Assembly: GCA_020746875.1 (NCBI GenBank)
Contig: JAGTJL010000001.1
Coordinates: 4,836,001-4,900,000, forward strand
Reading direction: 5' to 3'
Length of the DNA stretch: 64,000 nucleotides
Source of the DNA: Rhexocercosporidium sp. MPI-PUGE-AT-0058
Taxonomy: Eukaryota > Ascomycota > Leotiomycetes > Helotiales
Shown here: positions 11,116-24,131 of the stretch, in pieces
How positions within the stretch are numbered: position 1 is the stretch's first letter
How the letters are laid out: each line of letters opens with the position of its first letter
The notes under the pieces: model-generated
The model's input: the letters and a program-made list of their open reading frames with translations, nothing else
What the model was told of the DNA's origin: nothing
Databases searched by the model: none
Program-made: the position numbers and the translations under genes

Positions 11116-12996
11116 ATTTGGATGAAGATTCGCTTCTCTGGATGAGATCCGAAGCTCGGGTATCTGCTTTAAGCTTAGCTTTGAAGTTTAGGACTCGGTG
11201 ATTCCCGAGTTATTGTAGATACGCTAGTAACTAGCTAGAACGGCAGTGGTGGAGCTTTGCTGAGAGTGAGAAGTGAACGATGAGTGTGTATAAGGTGTAT
11301 ATATATCTGAAAAGGGAAATGTGAATCAACTTCCCGTAGTAGAACAGACTGTTTAGAACTGGTAGTTTCATCTTAAGCACACATAAGAATCCTTGATTAA
11401 GTTATCACTAATTGAAGAATCATATATCTCTTGCTACTCACAAGTCACTCGCCGACATCGTCACTTCCGAGCCGTCCTGGCTACCAGACTAGATTCCGAC
11501 TTATATTTGTCTGTCGTGCAAAGCTCTAATCAACGGTAGGCATGGCTCTGTCAAAGTAATGGCAAAAGTGTCTAATTCTAAGAAGAGGCTCTGTACGCAA
11601 CTGCCCCTATAACTGGCCCTGCTTACGTAGGCTAGGCACGTGCGCATACCTGTATTGCACAACATTGTCTTTATTCATTCTACAGCCACTAATATTATGT
11701 CGTATGTAATTTAACACTGCAACTAGTAGCTGCGTGCTTTTCGAACCTTTTGTTGCATACCGCAGCGATGTCGGCCGCTCAGTAAGTCGGCCACTACCCG
11801 AAATCGGATGCTTAGTACTCACTCACATACGTGATTTCTGATGCATATCGCAATGTCACGGAATTAATGGATTCTGTTTTTACATTATGAAGAATCTGCG
11901 TTTAATATTTGAGCATCAAGCTAGCTTTGCGCTTTGCAGTAGGGTGGCGTCGGAGATGGTGGCCACTCGCTTGCAAGGCACTGTCGCAAATTTAAGAGAT
12001 AGATATATCAGCGAAAACATCTCATTTATTTTTGTATATTAAATGGGAAGTGCAAATGCGCTTCTTCGGTTAGATACATGATGAAGCTCTGCTACTGGCT
12101 GTGATGGTGATTCGAAAAATTGAAGATGATGTCAGACACCTCACCCACGTCCTTCACTAACCAGTAACACGACCTTGCGAGTAGATGATTATTCCCAGAA
12201 GGAATTGAGTATGTTGAGAAGAGACCATTAGTCTTCTTTGCGGTTCCGTAAAATGACAAAACTACGCCTCATTTCAAACATTTCAAGTGATGACTCGTCC
12301 TCATTCACATTAGTATAAGCACATCCAGGAACACTCCTACCAAAACAACGTTAGAAGTCTCATCAATCCAAAGCGGAGTATCTCCCAGGTGTTTCGCTTT
12401 ACCTGGTGTCCAGCGGAGGTCACGATCATATGTAGAAGAGCTTAAAGTAGAGCTACAAATCTCGCTAACTTCACTTCTGTATAGTTCCCGCCGCAAACTA
12501 GGTAGTGTTCGTTGGAGATCCAGATCAGGAATACCCACCCGTGACAGCAGTGCGAATATTACCCTATGTTGGTATTGAACCCGTCAGTATATTCAGTCTT
12601 AGCTCAGTTGAAAGCGTTTGGGCTTCAAAGGAGGAACGACATCGATACACGATACATGATCTTGCATCAGAACAGAAAATTCGATACATCATTTTAGTGT
12701 GTTCAAAATCTGGGACTTATAGGAAGACTTTGATATACTAGCTTCCATTGGACACTAGCGGCTTAATCTTACCTGCCGAATTTGAAAGAGTCCGTATTCA
12801 TGGGGCAGTTGCGACCCGGCTCTTCGATTCTTTAGCGAGATTTGGATTTGGACTGACACCACTACGTCTGCTAAAATCGAAAGTATATATATTCACATTG
12901 CATCAGTATTTCGTCTTTCCCTTCAATTCACTTATAAAACATTAATAACACAGTCCTAATTCCTTAAAAGCCTTATAAGAAAACATAGCGTCCACC
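11116..12996. other. Intergenic, AT-rich, no gene supported
   Basis: 1.9 kb with scattered stops in all frames. Short ORFs at 12305-12538 (-) and 12505-12741 (+) lack splice partners or recognisable motifs. No terminal repeats were noticed. Confidence 0.5.
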
Positions 12997-14415
12997 ATGG
13001 CAGACGACAGCCCTGAAGATCTTCGGCATGTACCATTCCCCGTACCGCGCTGGCTTAGCGCCGGAAGAGATATAATTGAAAACGCATGGAAAGCTCCCAT
13101 CTGCTGGCCAGATGCTGAGTATTTTTACTTGTTGTAAGTTATCTTGTTGTTTATATCTCACAAGCTACTTTGCGCCACAGAACGCCCCTGGGCTAACACA
13201 CTACACAGCATGCTATTCCCCAATAGTACAGCTCGTATGCACAAATCCTTCATCACTCTCCACAGACAGAGCAAATATTGCCGTTGTCCAAAGAAAGATG
13301 CGGATTCCAACCTGATCGCCCAACCATGTATCTGCCACGCAATCAGGCGCGCTGGAGCATTCTTCGGGACGAACATCCCCATCTCATCCTTCACCATCGC
13401 CCATCCAGAACCAAACAAAGCATTTAAATACTTTTCCAAACTACCCCAAGAGATTCAACTAATGACATTCGACACCATGAGCCTCAGCGCCGCCGACCTC
13501 GAGATCAGACTCAACCACCCGGCCCTCATCTCCCGATGGATCGCCTCCATCCCATCCCGTTTCTCGACCTGGTTCGACGATCTCTGCTCACGCGAGAACT
13601 TGAATTATGTCGGCTTACTCAGAACACATATCGGCCGTCACGTGAACTATCAATACAGAGAGGTCTTCCGGTTCAAAACCCCAGACCACCATCCGGCATA
13701 CACGGTACCCGCAAACAACGCCCTCCTATCCAAGATCAACGCCCCAAGAAACCATTCATCTATCTCCTCAGCGCCCTCACTACAAAGTCTCAAGACCGTC
13801 CTCCAGTACCAGCTCATCCGCCTCTTCTGGTTCTGGCAAAGCTCCAAGATGAACAGGATGCACCTCAACAGACCAGCAGCCCTGGGAACCCCCAACAACG
13901 AGAATAACAATAAGGCCAACGTCTGGGAGTTATGGAGACCACCAGCCATCTGCAACTGCGGCACTTGTCCAGAAGTACCCTCCTTCGCCTCGATCCTCAT
14001 CCCGCTCAACTACACCGAGGACGACGCCGACCGCGTCTCCACCGGCGCCGCGGACCAGTTCCTCTTCATTGCCGACGAGGAACTCGATGTCGTTATGAGG
14101 GAGATCGAGGTTGCGTATCGGCCGTTTGTGCTGGCTAATGCGGATATGTTGATCCAGGGACTTTTTGATCCGGGCATTTCGACGGTGGAGATTCGTACTT
14201 GGAATTTTTTCGGTGCTTGGACGGTTGATTTTATTGAGGAGGAGCTTGGTGATGAGGAAGGGCCTGATGGAGAGCAGGAGCTTCATGTTGAGGAAGAACA
14301 TGATGAGGAGGAGGAGGAGGAGGAGGAGGAGGAGGAAGAAGAAGAAGAACATGATGACGAGGAAGAGGAGCTTGATGACGAGGCAGACATGGCTTTCCCT
14401 CTACCAATTCCTTAA
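12997..14415 (+). CDS. Hypothetical protein with poly-Glu C-terminus
   Basis: Two exons, 12997..13133 and 13209..14415, joined at phase 2 (donor GTAAGT, acceptor ACACAG, 75 bp), give 447 aa. The ATG sits in a strong context (CCACCATGG). The next in-frame ATG lies inside the intron or later, so the upstream start is preferred. The family was not recognised. The body holds several Cys pairs (KYCRCPKK, QPCICHAIRR, PPAICNCGTC) that could be structural or metal-binding. It also has a region rich in aromatic residues, LIRLFWFWQSSKMN. The C-terminus is a run of about 16 Glu within a 50-residue acidic tail, encoded by GAG/GAA triplets at 14305-14350. There is no signal peptide. Acidic tails are common in nuclear and chaperone-like proteins, but no function is claimed. 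Confidence 0.75.
14302..14352 (+). repeat. GAG/GAA trinucleotide repeat (coding)
   Basis: A near-perfect GAG run passing into GAA encodes the poly-Glu tract of the preceding gene. Such tracts vary in length between strains by replication slippage. Confidence 0.85.
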
Positions 14416-16375
14416 GGGCTGACCGAGTCCACGCCAACCTTAAACTCAAGTCAACGAACTCCAACTCGGCCGAGTCCGCCCAAAGACTGTAAGATTATGA
14501 TGTTCTTTTGGAATTCTACCTTAGCGTTAGCGTCGAAGCGAGAAAGCTCAGCGATAGCATTCGTAGAGCACTTATTCTGAAAGAAATCCCCCCCCCAACA
14601 CACCTCAATCTCATCTCGGTTTGCAGTAGTGGTCGTGTTAATCGCTTAATTACTTTGTTTGGCTTGAGGACGGGGTCGTAACCGAGCAGCATTTCTTGTC
14701 TCGCTTAAAAGTACGAAAGCAGATACGGATGGTCTACAATCAAGATGATACACCATACCGTCGCGACTTACACGTAGAACTTCTTCAGAGGATTGATTAC
14801 TTGTGTGTCTGCTCGTGTTCTTCGCTTACCCCGAGTAAACCCTTTAATCACATCTCATGCAAGCGACCAGTCTAGACGAGTACTCTGCTCAATACCATAA
14901 ATGCCCAGCCATATAATGGTACATGAGGAATTCAAGATGGTTCGAAATGTTATCAAATTATGCTCGCACTTCTACTCCATCCTCATCCCTCATCTCGGCT
15001 CATCTCATCTCATCTCCATTCGGTCTTGATTCTTCATGGCGCCCCCCTGCTCTGCTTTCACATACAGATTAAAAATCAGACAGATAAATGGGTAAAAATT
15101 ATAGTTTTCCTCTCTTCTGTAGCACCAGCAGCAGCATCAACACCACCACCACACAAACGCAACCACAACCACAACCAATGCGCAAATCCACACGGACCGC
15201 ATCACCACGCATCCAGTAATCATTCTATACCGTCCCCATCCGCAGGAACCCCGTCGACCGACCATACCAGACCAGGTGGTGTGATTGTTGATTGCTGAGA
15301 TGACAGCCCGCCCGCTGTGCATACACACACCAATGCCGAGTCCATCCATGCAAACAACAACAACACCATTAACAGCCACAAGAACAAATCCCAAAAATCG
15401 AAGAGAGGATGCACACGCGGTAAACAAAAACAGCATGTGGAGGTAGAACATTCGCATTCGCAGAAGGCAAACATAAGGTGAGCGATGGTAGAGTACAGAA
15501 AACAGATCGCCGCCCGAAGAGAACCAACCAACCGACCAGCCAGCCAGCCGTGAAACCTAAGAGGACCCCTTCAAAAAGCCAATGCCATCAAACCAAAGTG
15601 CTGACATGGCCCATCCAAGAGTCTCAGTGATTCGGAGGCTTGTGTTCAGGGGGAGGGTGCTTCGAAAATCGATGACCGAGAAGAAGGTGAAGAAGGTAAA
15701 GAAGCATTTCGTTTTTTTCGTTGTCCGTCCAAAGTTGGAAAGGCTCGAGTTGTATAGGGAGGATGCGGGGTGTTGATGATGACAACAGCCCCTGGAATTA
15801 GTCGGATCGAGTCCCATTTCCGTATCGTGAAGGATGAAGGTCATACGGCGTAAATCGTGATGGTTGCCCAGTCGCTGTATTTGGTATCCTATCGTGGTGT
15901 GTTTTGATCGCATGAAAGCTAAATTTTGGGGGGAATCGAAAAAGGTCGAATGAACACTGAGCCAAAGAGTCGTCTCATCGTCCGTTCCATCGTTCGTAAG
16001 TCGAGAAAATAAGCCCATAAATATGTACTGAAGCAGCAGGTGACAAGGTAGAACGAGCGTACAGTCCAACGATCTATGTCCAGGCAGGTGTTCTGACGGA
16101 AGGATCGTGGATGTCGCAACTACAAAAAACAAATCGCAAAACTCCAATCAAGCAGACGAGGTGTCTGACTGCTAATGCGAGAACCAGTCAAACGCCATCC
16201 AGACTGATGTATCCGACAGGTTCGTAAGTCGTCGGATTGCATCTATACACTGAAGACATACCCGCTTTTTATGTTGCTGGCAAGATGCGCCGAGAATATA
16301 AGGTTCGCACAGCAGATCTAAAGTGTATCGTCGTAACGTCGTCAAAAAGTCTCTCGCGGGATGTAGCGAAGACTT
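14416..16375. other. Intergenic between convergent genes
   Basis: About 2 kb between the stop of the poly-Glu gene and the stop of the PIN4-like gene, with no supported gene. A 196-aa minus-strand ORF at 15557-16147 lies directly downstream of the PIN4-like stop and is most simply its 3' UTR. CAC/CAA-rich sequence occurs at 15120-15180. Confidence 0.5.
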
Positions 16376-18383
16376 TTACATGTATCGCGAGGTGGGTTGC
16401 GGGGCACCGGTTCGATCGGACGAATCTTGCGCTCTGTTATCATCCCAGCCATTGTCAAAGCTATTCAGATCATGCTCACCACTACCTCTATTGACATGAC
16501 CATTTTGTCGTGGTCTTGAAAAGCCATTTCCCGCTCCCCAGTCAGCACCTGGGCCTCTTGGTTGCCTCTCAACAGCGGCACCGTTTCGTGGGCTCTCCTC
16601 GTAGTTGCCATTCGCAATTCTCTGGCTTCCAATGGCACCCGCGGCTGGAGTATGGGTTTCCCGTTCTTGACCAATCCTTCCGCTGGCGTTCGGCCGGTTG
16701 GAGCTGGGACGATCGTAACCGATGGTCATGTTGCTAATGCCGTTCAAGAGGAAACCCTCGTCTCGACCATTGACACCGCCTCCGGCTGACGTTGGGGTCA
16801 GATTAGGGGTTCCAGATGCGACGGAACCGTGGCTGTACTCTGCTGCATATCGTGAGATGTTTTGCGTTAAACCAACGGGGAAACTGGCAGTCGAGGGTAC
16901 GGGTGATGGGGTATACGAACGCAAGTCCGCGAATGATTTGGCCGCTCGCAAGTTGTTATGTGGTGATAGACCACTCAAGCCTGGAGATCCTGGGATGTCC
17001 AGAAGACTGGATCCTTGGCGATTCAACGAGTGGTAATGGCCCGAATTTTCTCGAGCTTCGCTAAAGTCAATTGTCGCTGCCCGGTTCAAACCTCGACGAG
17101 ACGATTCTGTGTAGTAATTCTGCTGGGCAACGGGAGGGCTAATTTGAGCAGCTCGTCGAAGAATCTGCACACATCGGGAGTCTCCTGTTCCTTCAGACCT
17201 ATGTTCCAGTCCCATATGATGTGCGAGGGTGTGGATCGTTCGGCGTTGCTCGGGGGAAATCGAAGGTGGAAAGATTAAAGTTTCGCGGCTCTTGTCGTTC
17301 TTGAAAAGCATTAGTTCGCTATAGAAACCAAGCGTGATTGGGTCATTTAAGTCAAGGTCTACAAACATTAGCATCATGCGAGACTGAGGTTCGGACTATG
17401 CATACCAAGCTTGCCCCTTATCGAGACTGGAGATGGTGAAGTTGGAGGAGGGTGGTTGGCGGAGCTCATAGAAGTCATGGAGGCCATGGATGACTGAGTA
17501 TGAAGCGGGTTCTGGACCTGGCTAGGTGCCAAAGGCTGATGCTGCTCCTGCAGCTGTCCGCGTTTCTCTCTCTTGTCTCTCTCGATTCTCTCTCGCTCTT
17601 GAACAGGCAACATCTTCTTGTATTCAACCCTCAGCTTCCTCCCTTGTAATTCCATGTGGTTCATGGCTTGGATGACAGCTTGAGTCTCATCAGCACTGGT
17701 GAAGTTGGCAAATGCCAATCCTCTAAAGACACCGGAGTCGAAGTGATAATTGAATGCATATGGCAGTGGCAGACGCATATCCGTCATGCAAGCGATGAGT
17801 TGTTCTTTCTTGACAGCGAAAGGAATATTCTTGATGACAATAGCGGTCGGGATAAGCTCATCGTTGTCATTCTGGGGAGGGGAAGCTCGTTGCTGCTGAT
17901 GCTGATGCATATTGAACTGGCTATTGATCTGATAGTTGCTCATGTTTTCGGCTTGGTGCATCTGAGGTTCGAGCCATCCCTGGAGAAAAATATTAGTAGC
18001 GCACCGACATCATCAATAAGCTGCGAGCCACCTACAGATGGAAGACCAGCCCTTCTAGGAGCTTGAGGCTTGACACGTCCCGTTCCGCCCATCATATTCG
18101 CACCAGCATTTGCCCCTCCATAATTCCAAGTCTGGTTCTCGTATGGATAGTTTGAGGAATGTATGGTCGAAGGAGGCATCCTTTCGAAGCGGGAAGCGGG
18201 ATCGTACTGGGAAGAATGGTCCTCCTGATAGAGGCCCTGCGGAGGTTGGGGAGTGTATTGTTCGAACTGTCGCGACGGTTGTCTATTTAGCGTGAGGCCG
18301 TTTCCATAGCGATTGGAGACAGGCGACCGGTTCTGGTTCTGCGAGTAATCGGCGTACATGTCTCCTCCGTATTGTTGGGCCAT
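16376..18383 (-). CDS. RRM + R3H RNA-binding protein, PIN4/Cip2-like
   Basis: Three exons on the minus strand, 18383..18036, 17979..17406 and 17358..16376, are joined at phases 0 and 1 across introns of 56 and 47 bp and give 634 aa. An N-terminal Gln/Asn/Pro-rich region precedes an RRM at about residues 159-235, with RNP2 IVIKNIPF and RNP1 GLAFANF. A Gln/Ser-rich linker follows, then an R3H-type segment (RRTIHTLAHHMGLEHRSEG) at about 322-366, and a long disordered Gly/Asn/Arg-rich tail. This order matches fungal Pin4/Cip1-Cip2 proteins, which bind mRNA and act in stress and cell-cycle control. The exon 1/2 joint reads AGLPSGWLEPQMHQAEN with no loss of frame. The upstream flank is long and rich in simple repeats, suggesting an extended 5' UTR (inference). 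Confidence 0.9.
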
Positions 18384-18904
18384 CGTGAGTGCCGTGCAGA
18401 TGTCCAGGAGGTGGGAAGGAAGGGCAGCTGTTGCTGGGCCTGCGAGGTATGCAAGGAGCCGGCCGTGGCACGCTGTACAAGCTTCGTTTGCCTGCTCCGA
18501 ACTTCACGAAGCTTTCGTGCAGCTGGAGCGCCTGCAACGCCTGTGTCCGCTGCTAGACCCTGTGTAAGCTGGCGGCCGTCGGGCAGCAGCTTCGAGCAGC
18601 TATATCGAGCTGCGAGGGCGAGTTGTGGATGCTGCGTGAGGAGCAGCGAGGAGGGGGAGGGGGAGGGCAGCGTCGGTACTTGGACGAAGGGTGCGGTGGT
18701 AGTAGTTGTTTCTCCTGGGAGAGCCAGTCAGTGCGGCTGGCTGCGATTAACAGGAGAACCCGCGATATCGTCTGTGGTTGGCCGTGAGGTCGTAGATGGT
18801 GTCGTCGTCAGGAGAGAAATCGCGCAAGCGGAGCAGGGCAGTGCAGAGGGACCTCCGTCCGTCTTTGTGGTCGTCGTCGTCACAGAGTTTGTCTGGTTGG
18901 TGAT

Positions 18905-18930
18905 GGGAGGGAGGGAGGGAGGGAGGGAGA
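18905..18930 (+). repeat. (AGGG)n microsatellite
   Basis: About six tandem GGGA/AGGG units in the upstream flank of the PIN4-like gene. Confidence 0.85.
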
Positions 18931-19534
18931 TTTCACAATCCAGGAGGGAGCAGAGGAGGTGGAGGAGGAGAGCGAGTGACTTTTTGTGAGTGATGAGACT
19001 GGGGCGCTGGGCACTGGGCACTGGCACTGGGTTCTTCCACCCAGATGGAATGGCGCTAGGCTGTTTTGGGCGACAGGGAGCGGATAGCTTTTTCGCTTGC
19101 TGGCTGCACCAGAAAGAAGGGAGAGGAGAGGAGGGTGTGAAGGGATGACAACAACAGTGGCCAACCAGACAAGTCGAAGAGTGTCCCAAGAGATAGACAC
19201 CAGATCGATGCGTGCGTGCGTGCGTGCAGTAGTGGCTGAGGTTTTGCAGTAGGTTTTTTCGAACAGGAAAGGCGGCTCGTGGACAGTGCTGAGAAAATGA
19301 TGCTATTCGCAAAGGGTTCTCTGCCCTTTGTGTAGGTCGCGCTGGCGTGGAGACGGACTGCTGGGAAGCGGTTCTAGCAGTCCCGTAGCGGATAGACGAA
19401 TGACGACTGAACGGCAAGCGTTGGAGCTGTCCGTCAGAAAGGAGTGTACGGATATAGTATAGTACAGTACGGGAGTGGTAACCAAGGAGCCAATCAATAA
19501 AGTCCTGTAATCGAGGGCAAACACTCCGTATGTG

Positions 19535-19550
19535 TCTCTCTCTCTCTCTC
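19535..19550 (+). repeat. (CT)n microsatellite
   Basis: An eight-unit CT run flanked by GTGT and GTCTC. Confidence 0.8.
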
Positions 19551-20089
19551 GTCTCGCTGCCGGACGGTACGATACCGTGGTTTGGTTTGTGCGTTACAGC
19601 AGCTTCAGATCCAAGTTATGATGGGTATGAGAATAGAGCTATGTAGGAAGAGTCGGTTAGGTGGTGCAGAGTAATTCGTAAATAGGTATAATCAATCCCG
19701 GTAGGGTTTGCGTTGCTTGCTGTGAGCTGCAGGAGGATCAATGGAATGCAATGAATGGTCTAGACTGCAACGTGATGGATGAGGCAGAGAATGCAGAGAA
19801 TGTTGTTCAAGGAAAAGCAATCATGAGGCGCGATAATATCATAGGGCAGGGGAAGGCCAGAAACACGCCTGCACCTGCATCTGCATGATATCGTCGGGGA
19901 CGGGGGTGGTCCAGGTCGAGTTGTTAGAATCGAGTCAAGTCAATTCCGGTCCAGTTGTCCCAGTCGTCCAGGGTCCGGAAATGCAAGGCTGCTCTTTCAA
20001 GACTTCGAAGTTGATCGATCTTCGATTAACGAACAATAGCCGCGAAGAGTGCTGTGAAAAGCGTAGAAGGATGATATAGATCTAAATAT

Positions 20090-20118
20090 GAAGAAGAAGA
20101 AGGAGGAGGAGGAGGAGA
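20090..20118 (+). repeat. (GAA)n(GGA)n microsatellite
   Basis: Four AAG units pass into about five AGG/GGA units, a purine-only strand. Confidence 0.8.
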
Positions 20119-20278
20119 CGGCACTGGTAAGTGAAGCTGGAGATGAGGGGTAAATATACACACACAACAATGCGGCTGTTCTAGAAGACTTCCGTGCAAT
20201 GGTCTAGTGAAGCGATATAGGGAGGGCTGGATATAATATATATACAAACCCATCACAGGGCATTCAGGGGCCAATGCA

Positions 20279-20303
20279 GACAGGCAGGCAGGCAGGCAGG
20301 CAA
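20279..20303 (+). repeat. (GGCA)n microsatellite
   Basis: Six tandem CAGG/GGCA units with a terminal CAAGC variant. Confidence 0.85.
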
Positions 20304-21252
20304 GCAATAGTGTCGACGAGCTTTTTAGGTGCATAGTTTTAATCTTCCTCTCTTCCTCTCTCGTGCCGCTACAGTTTACTTACAGCTGCCGCGTTGCCTG
20401 CATACAGCTGCCCTCATGAAGGCTTAGCGAGTTAGAGGAAGACCATCCAGCTTCCCGAACAGCAAAATACGAAGATCCCCCCGCCCTCAGCCCACGGTGA
20501 TTTGATAGCACGCGATGTCGCCGTCAATAGATCCAGCTCTCAGCGCTCCCACGGCCGCCCCTCATGACCGTCAGATCTGGTGTTCCCATAACGCAGTCTC
20601 GTCCAAGGAGATGCTGGATCGCAGCATTCTCGTCGTCATTGGTGTGTGCGACCTGAGCGATATGACTGTCAGAGTGCCATCCTCAGGTGCGGTTGGTCAG
20701 ACTGGCTTTCCCCGCTGCTGGTACAGTATTGGACGAGGCTACTGGAGTTAGAGTCTGTGGGTGGAGGTGGAGGTGGTGCTGGTGCTGGTGCTGGTGGCAA
20801 GGCTCTGGTTGGTGAGGAATACCTGAAAACACTGGGCCAGAGAGCCAGAGAACATTGCTATTATTGAAAGAGGCTGCGTTGCCGAAGGGCGGCGGCTGTG
20901 GAGAACGACCTGCAATTACATACCTCCGTAGGTAGCTAGGTACCTCCTAAACAAAGAGTAAATGGAATCGGGAGAATAGAAAATAAGATGAGGTCAGTGG
21001 GGATACGAAGGACTAGATGAGCTTCGAGCGAAGAAAGTTCACAGGTAAAAACTCAAACCGCGGCACAGAGACAGATACGATACCCGCTATCTGCAACTAA
21101 CAACTATAAGTGAAGCTATTATGCTTGAGCATTCTGCAAGCGCCCAAAAGCAGGTCATCGCCGCCTTGTCCATATTATAATATAGTCTCTATTAATCTAT
21201 TCCCGCGGCGCGATGAGCTGTACAATTGAGATGAGTGCTGTCCTTATGCAGA

Positions 21253-21290
21253 TGTATATACATACATACATATATATATATATGTATATA
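21253..21290 (+). repeat. (CATA)n(TA)n microsatellite
   Basis: GTATATACATACATACATAT passes into a TA run and ends in TATGTATATA. Confidence 0.85.
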
Positions 21291-24131
21291 GCCCCCTCGT
21301 AGCAAATCCTGCAGATGCAGTCGAGTCTTGTGTAGATTTGATGTTTTTTTCTGGATGGGGGTGCTGGCTCCTTTGTTTGTTTCCTGTGAGGGAAGGGAAG
21401 GGAAGGAAGCGGGAGAGAGTGAGACTTGACGAGGACGGCCTCCTCCGGGCTCACTGCACGTCAACTGGATCGAATGTCTTAATTACTTACCGGAGTGAGT
21501 TGCTTGTCCCGTGTTACCGCTATTGTAAGTTCCTTTCCTTTCATTTCTCTTCTCATTCAGTGTCTGTTCGCTGCCTCTCAATTGAAAGACTGCATATCAA
21601 TAGTTTGATATTGTAGTTGTAAGGTCAAAAACTCAAATACGCGCATGTCCCATGACACTCTTTTTTCCCCCTCTCAATGTATCATCTGCAATTTTCGACT
21701 TCATGAAAGTTCTCCAACCAAGGCATGGCATTTCTTAAAGATCCTTACATGATAATCTCATCCAAACCTACACGATGAAGTCATCTTCAAGCTTTCCTCT
21801 ATTCTATATTATTCGACTCGGATTATACCTTCCGTACCATCCGCCCGCCTCGCCTCATCCTCGCCCCATCCCCCTCCCTCCTATCACAACTCCTCCATCT
21901 CCGTCTTCATTCCCCAGATCTCCCAGCCGTCCCTTTCCTCCTTCGATTGTCGACATCTCGCTTCATCCCGCTTTCATCCCGCTTCCACGAAGACAAGTCT
22001 CAAGTTCCCATCTTTCAACGCGGACCGACCCAACTAGCCATTCAGCCATTCAGCCATTCCAGCGCCACAGAAAGTCGACGATCACGATCCGGCCCAACAC
22101 CCGTTCACGCGGTCGAAAAGGGGCCAGCCTAGCACCTCTCCCCCATCCACTGCTATCCAAGTTCTTGAGTCATTTTGGCTTGACTTCGGGCACTACTTCG
22201 ACTCCTTACAAGTTCAAGTTCAAGTTCACGCTCACAAGGTCCCTAAAGGCACTTGGCATCGGTTCGCCCCGCTCTCGCAAGGGCGATCAAACCGTGCTGG
22301 GATGCCCAGGGTCGGGGAAAGCATGGGCGTTCTCGCCTGCTATTCGGTATATCCAGCCAGGGGACGCATCATACATCTCGGGCGATTAATTGATTGATTG
22401 ACTGGAAATCAATTTAAATCTCCGAGTTTGAGGTTTACAGACGACGAGACGACGACGACGATGATGCGAGGAGGCTTTTCCATATAGATTGAGCTTTCGG
22501 TGAGCAGGTTGGGCGAGTTGGGCAGAGAAATGACTGAATGGCCGGTCGCCTTGTTGGCGGATTGTTGATGGCTTTACATCCTGGAAGCGACGGGCTGTTG
22601 TCTGAGTGATAGCCTGCGAGTACGAAAGAGTACAAGGCTGCAGAGTCACGACCAGGACTGCGGAAGAGCCGAAGGACATGGGCATGGAGATCTCTTTGAT
22701 GAGACTTCGCAACATGTCCACCAAACGGATTCGTTCCTCACCATGGGATGGGTATGGAATCGGTGCAAATGGAACAGGAAAGAAGCTGTGGGAGATTCGC
22801 CACTGCTCCTTTCTTCATGACGATCCAGGGGCAGCTCGGAAAATCCTACGAAGGATGTCGCCTCATGATGCCTTGTCTGCATCCCCAGTCACTTCGTCGG
22901 CCTTCAATGTAACCAAATGATTGCCGGCGAGCTTCCGCGACGAATACCAAGTCATCGGCCATTGAACAGGCCTTCACATCCCGCAATAAGGAGAATAACA
23001 AGACTCGAAACGGCATCAGATGCTACCTATTCCAAGCCACCCTACGTACCACGTCGGCCGTTGTTGTCGCGAGCAAGAGACCTCTAGGCAGACTGGCAAC
23101 AGAAATGCTTCTCCCCCACGCCTGCAGCCTTCGAGGCGACCAAGCGGATTCGACCCTTCTTCTCCTCTGATCCTACAGACTCGACCGATTTCACTCTTCC
23201 AATTCCCAGGAACTGCAAGATCGAGTCTTGAGTCTTGCCACGGCCAATGCGACTCATTGCTGACACCGAGTTCCGGGTCGGTCCAAGGTCATCATTCATC
23301 TCCACCATGTCGCTCTGAGAAACCGGTTGAGGGAATCATATCGCTTGCCTCACTTTCCCAGAAACCGTCGGACGGCGGACGCAGGTTCAGCCAGGGGCAA
23401 GCAGCATCGTCGATTCCGATGAACAACATGTGAACGGCCAATACGATGTCACAACATGGAACCAAGTTCATGCAGTCCCGTCATCCTGCTTGCACAATCC
23501 AAGCATTCCATCCAATTCCATCCCATCACATCACAACCCATCACATCATCTCATGTCACACAGAGCTTCCAGCCCCGGGCTGCAAGATAATTGCATGTCA
23601 CGCATCTCATCCACTCGGAGGACGGGAAAGCATGACAATGCAGGTTGCAACGGTTCCGGACAGCCTTGGCCGCCCGCAACGCCTTCAAAATCTTTCCGAT
23701 AGGTCGTCATTTTTGGTGCTGCGACTTCATCTGGATGAGAAGCTCTCGGAATCCATGCTGGATGCTTGGCTGCCCAGCTTTCTGGGACCGGGTAGATCAT
23801 GTGACGGCCATGTGAGGCTGCAGAAGTGGCCTCGTGGTTGCAGACGGGAGAACGCTCGTATCGTCTGACCCACGACGGGCGAGTGACGGATGAGGTAAGA
23901 GTAGGAAGCTCATTCTATGAGTACGGACCATGGTTCCTCGAGGATATTTTTTCTCTCCGCGTCGGTTTCGTTGAAGTCAACTTGATCACGTGTCTGTTTT
24001 TGTCTTTCATGGAACGTCGAGGCTGCGTGTTGGACTGGCCATTAATTCCATTCGAAGAAGAGGCACCTTCATCTGCTTTTCACTGGAAGCGATGTATTCT
24101 CTTGTCCTTTCTTTTGTTTTAGAAATACACA

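Noticed and set aside
15557..16147. 196-codon minus-strand ORF
   Set aside because: It starts just after the PIN4-like stop on the same strand, has erratic composition and no recognisable motif. It is most simply 3' UTR.
16376..16450. T-loop-like GGTTCGAT as a tRNA hint
   Set aside because: It lies inside the PIN4-like coding sequence, and no acceptor stem or anticodon arm fits around it.
18728..19417. 229-codon minus-strand ORF
   Set aside because: Low-complexity Ser/Pro/Thr text produced by the AGGG and GAA repeats upstream of the PIN4-like gene.
21775..22389. 204-codon plus-strand ORF starting MKSSSSFPLF
   Set aside because: Composition is dominated by Pro, Ser and Arg from a CCT/TCC-rich stretch. 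No domain is seen, and the signal-like start does not lead into a plausible mature protein.
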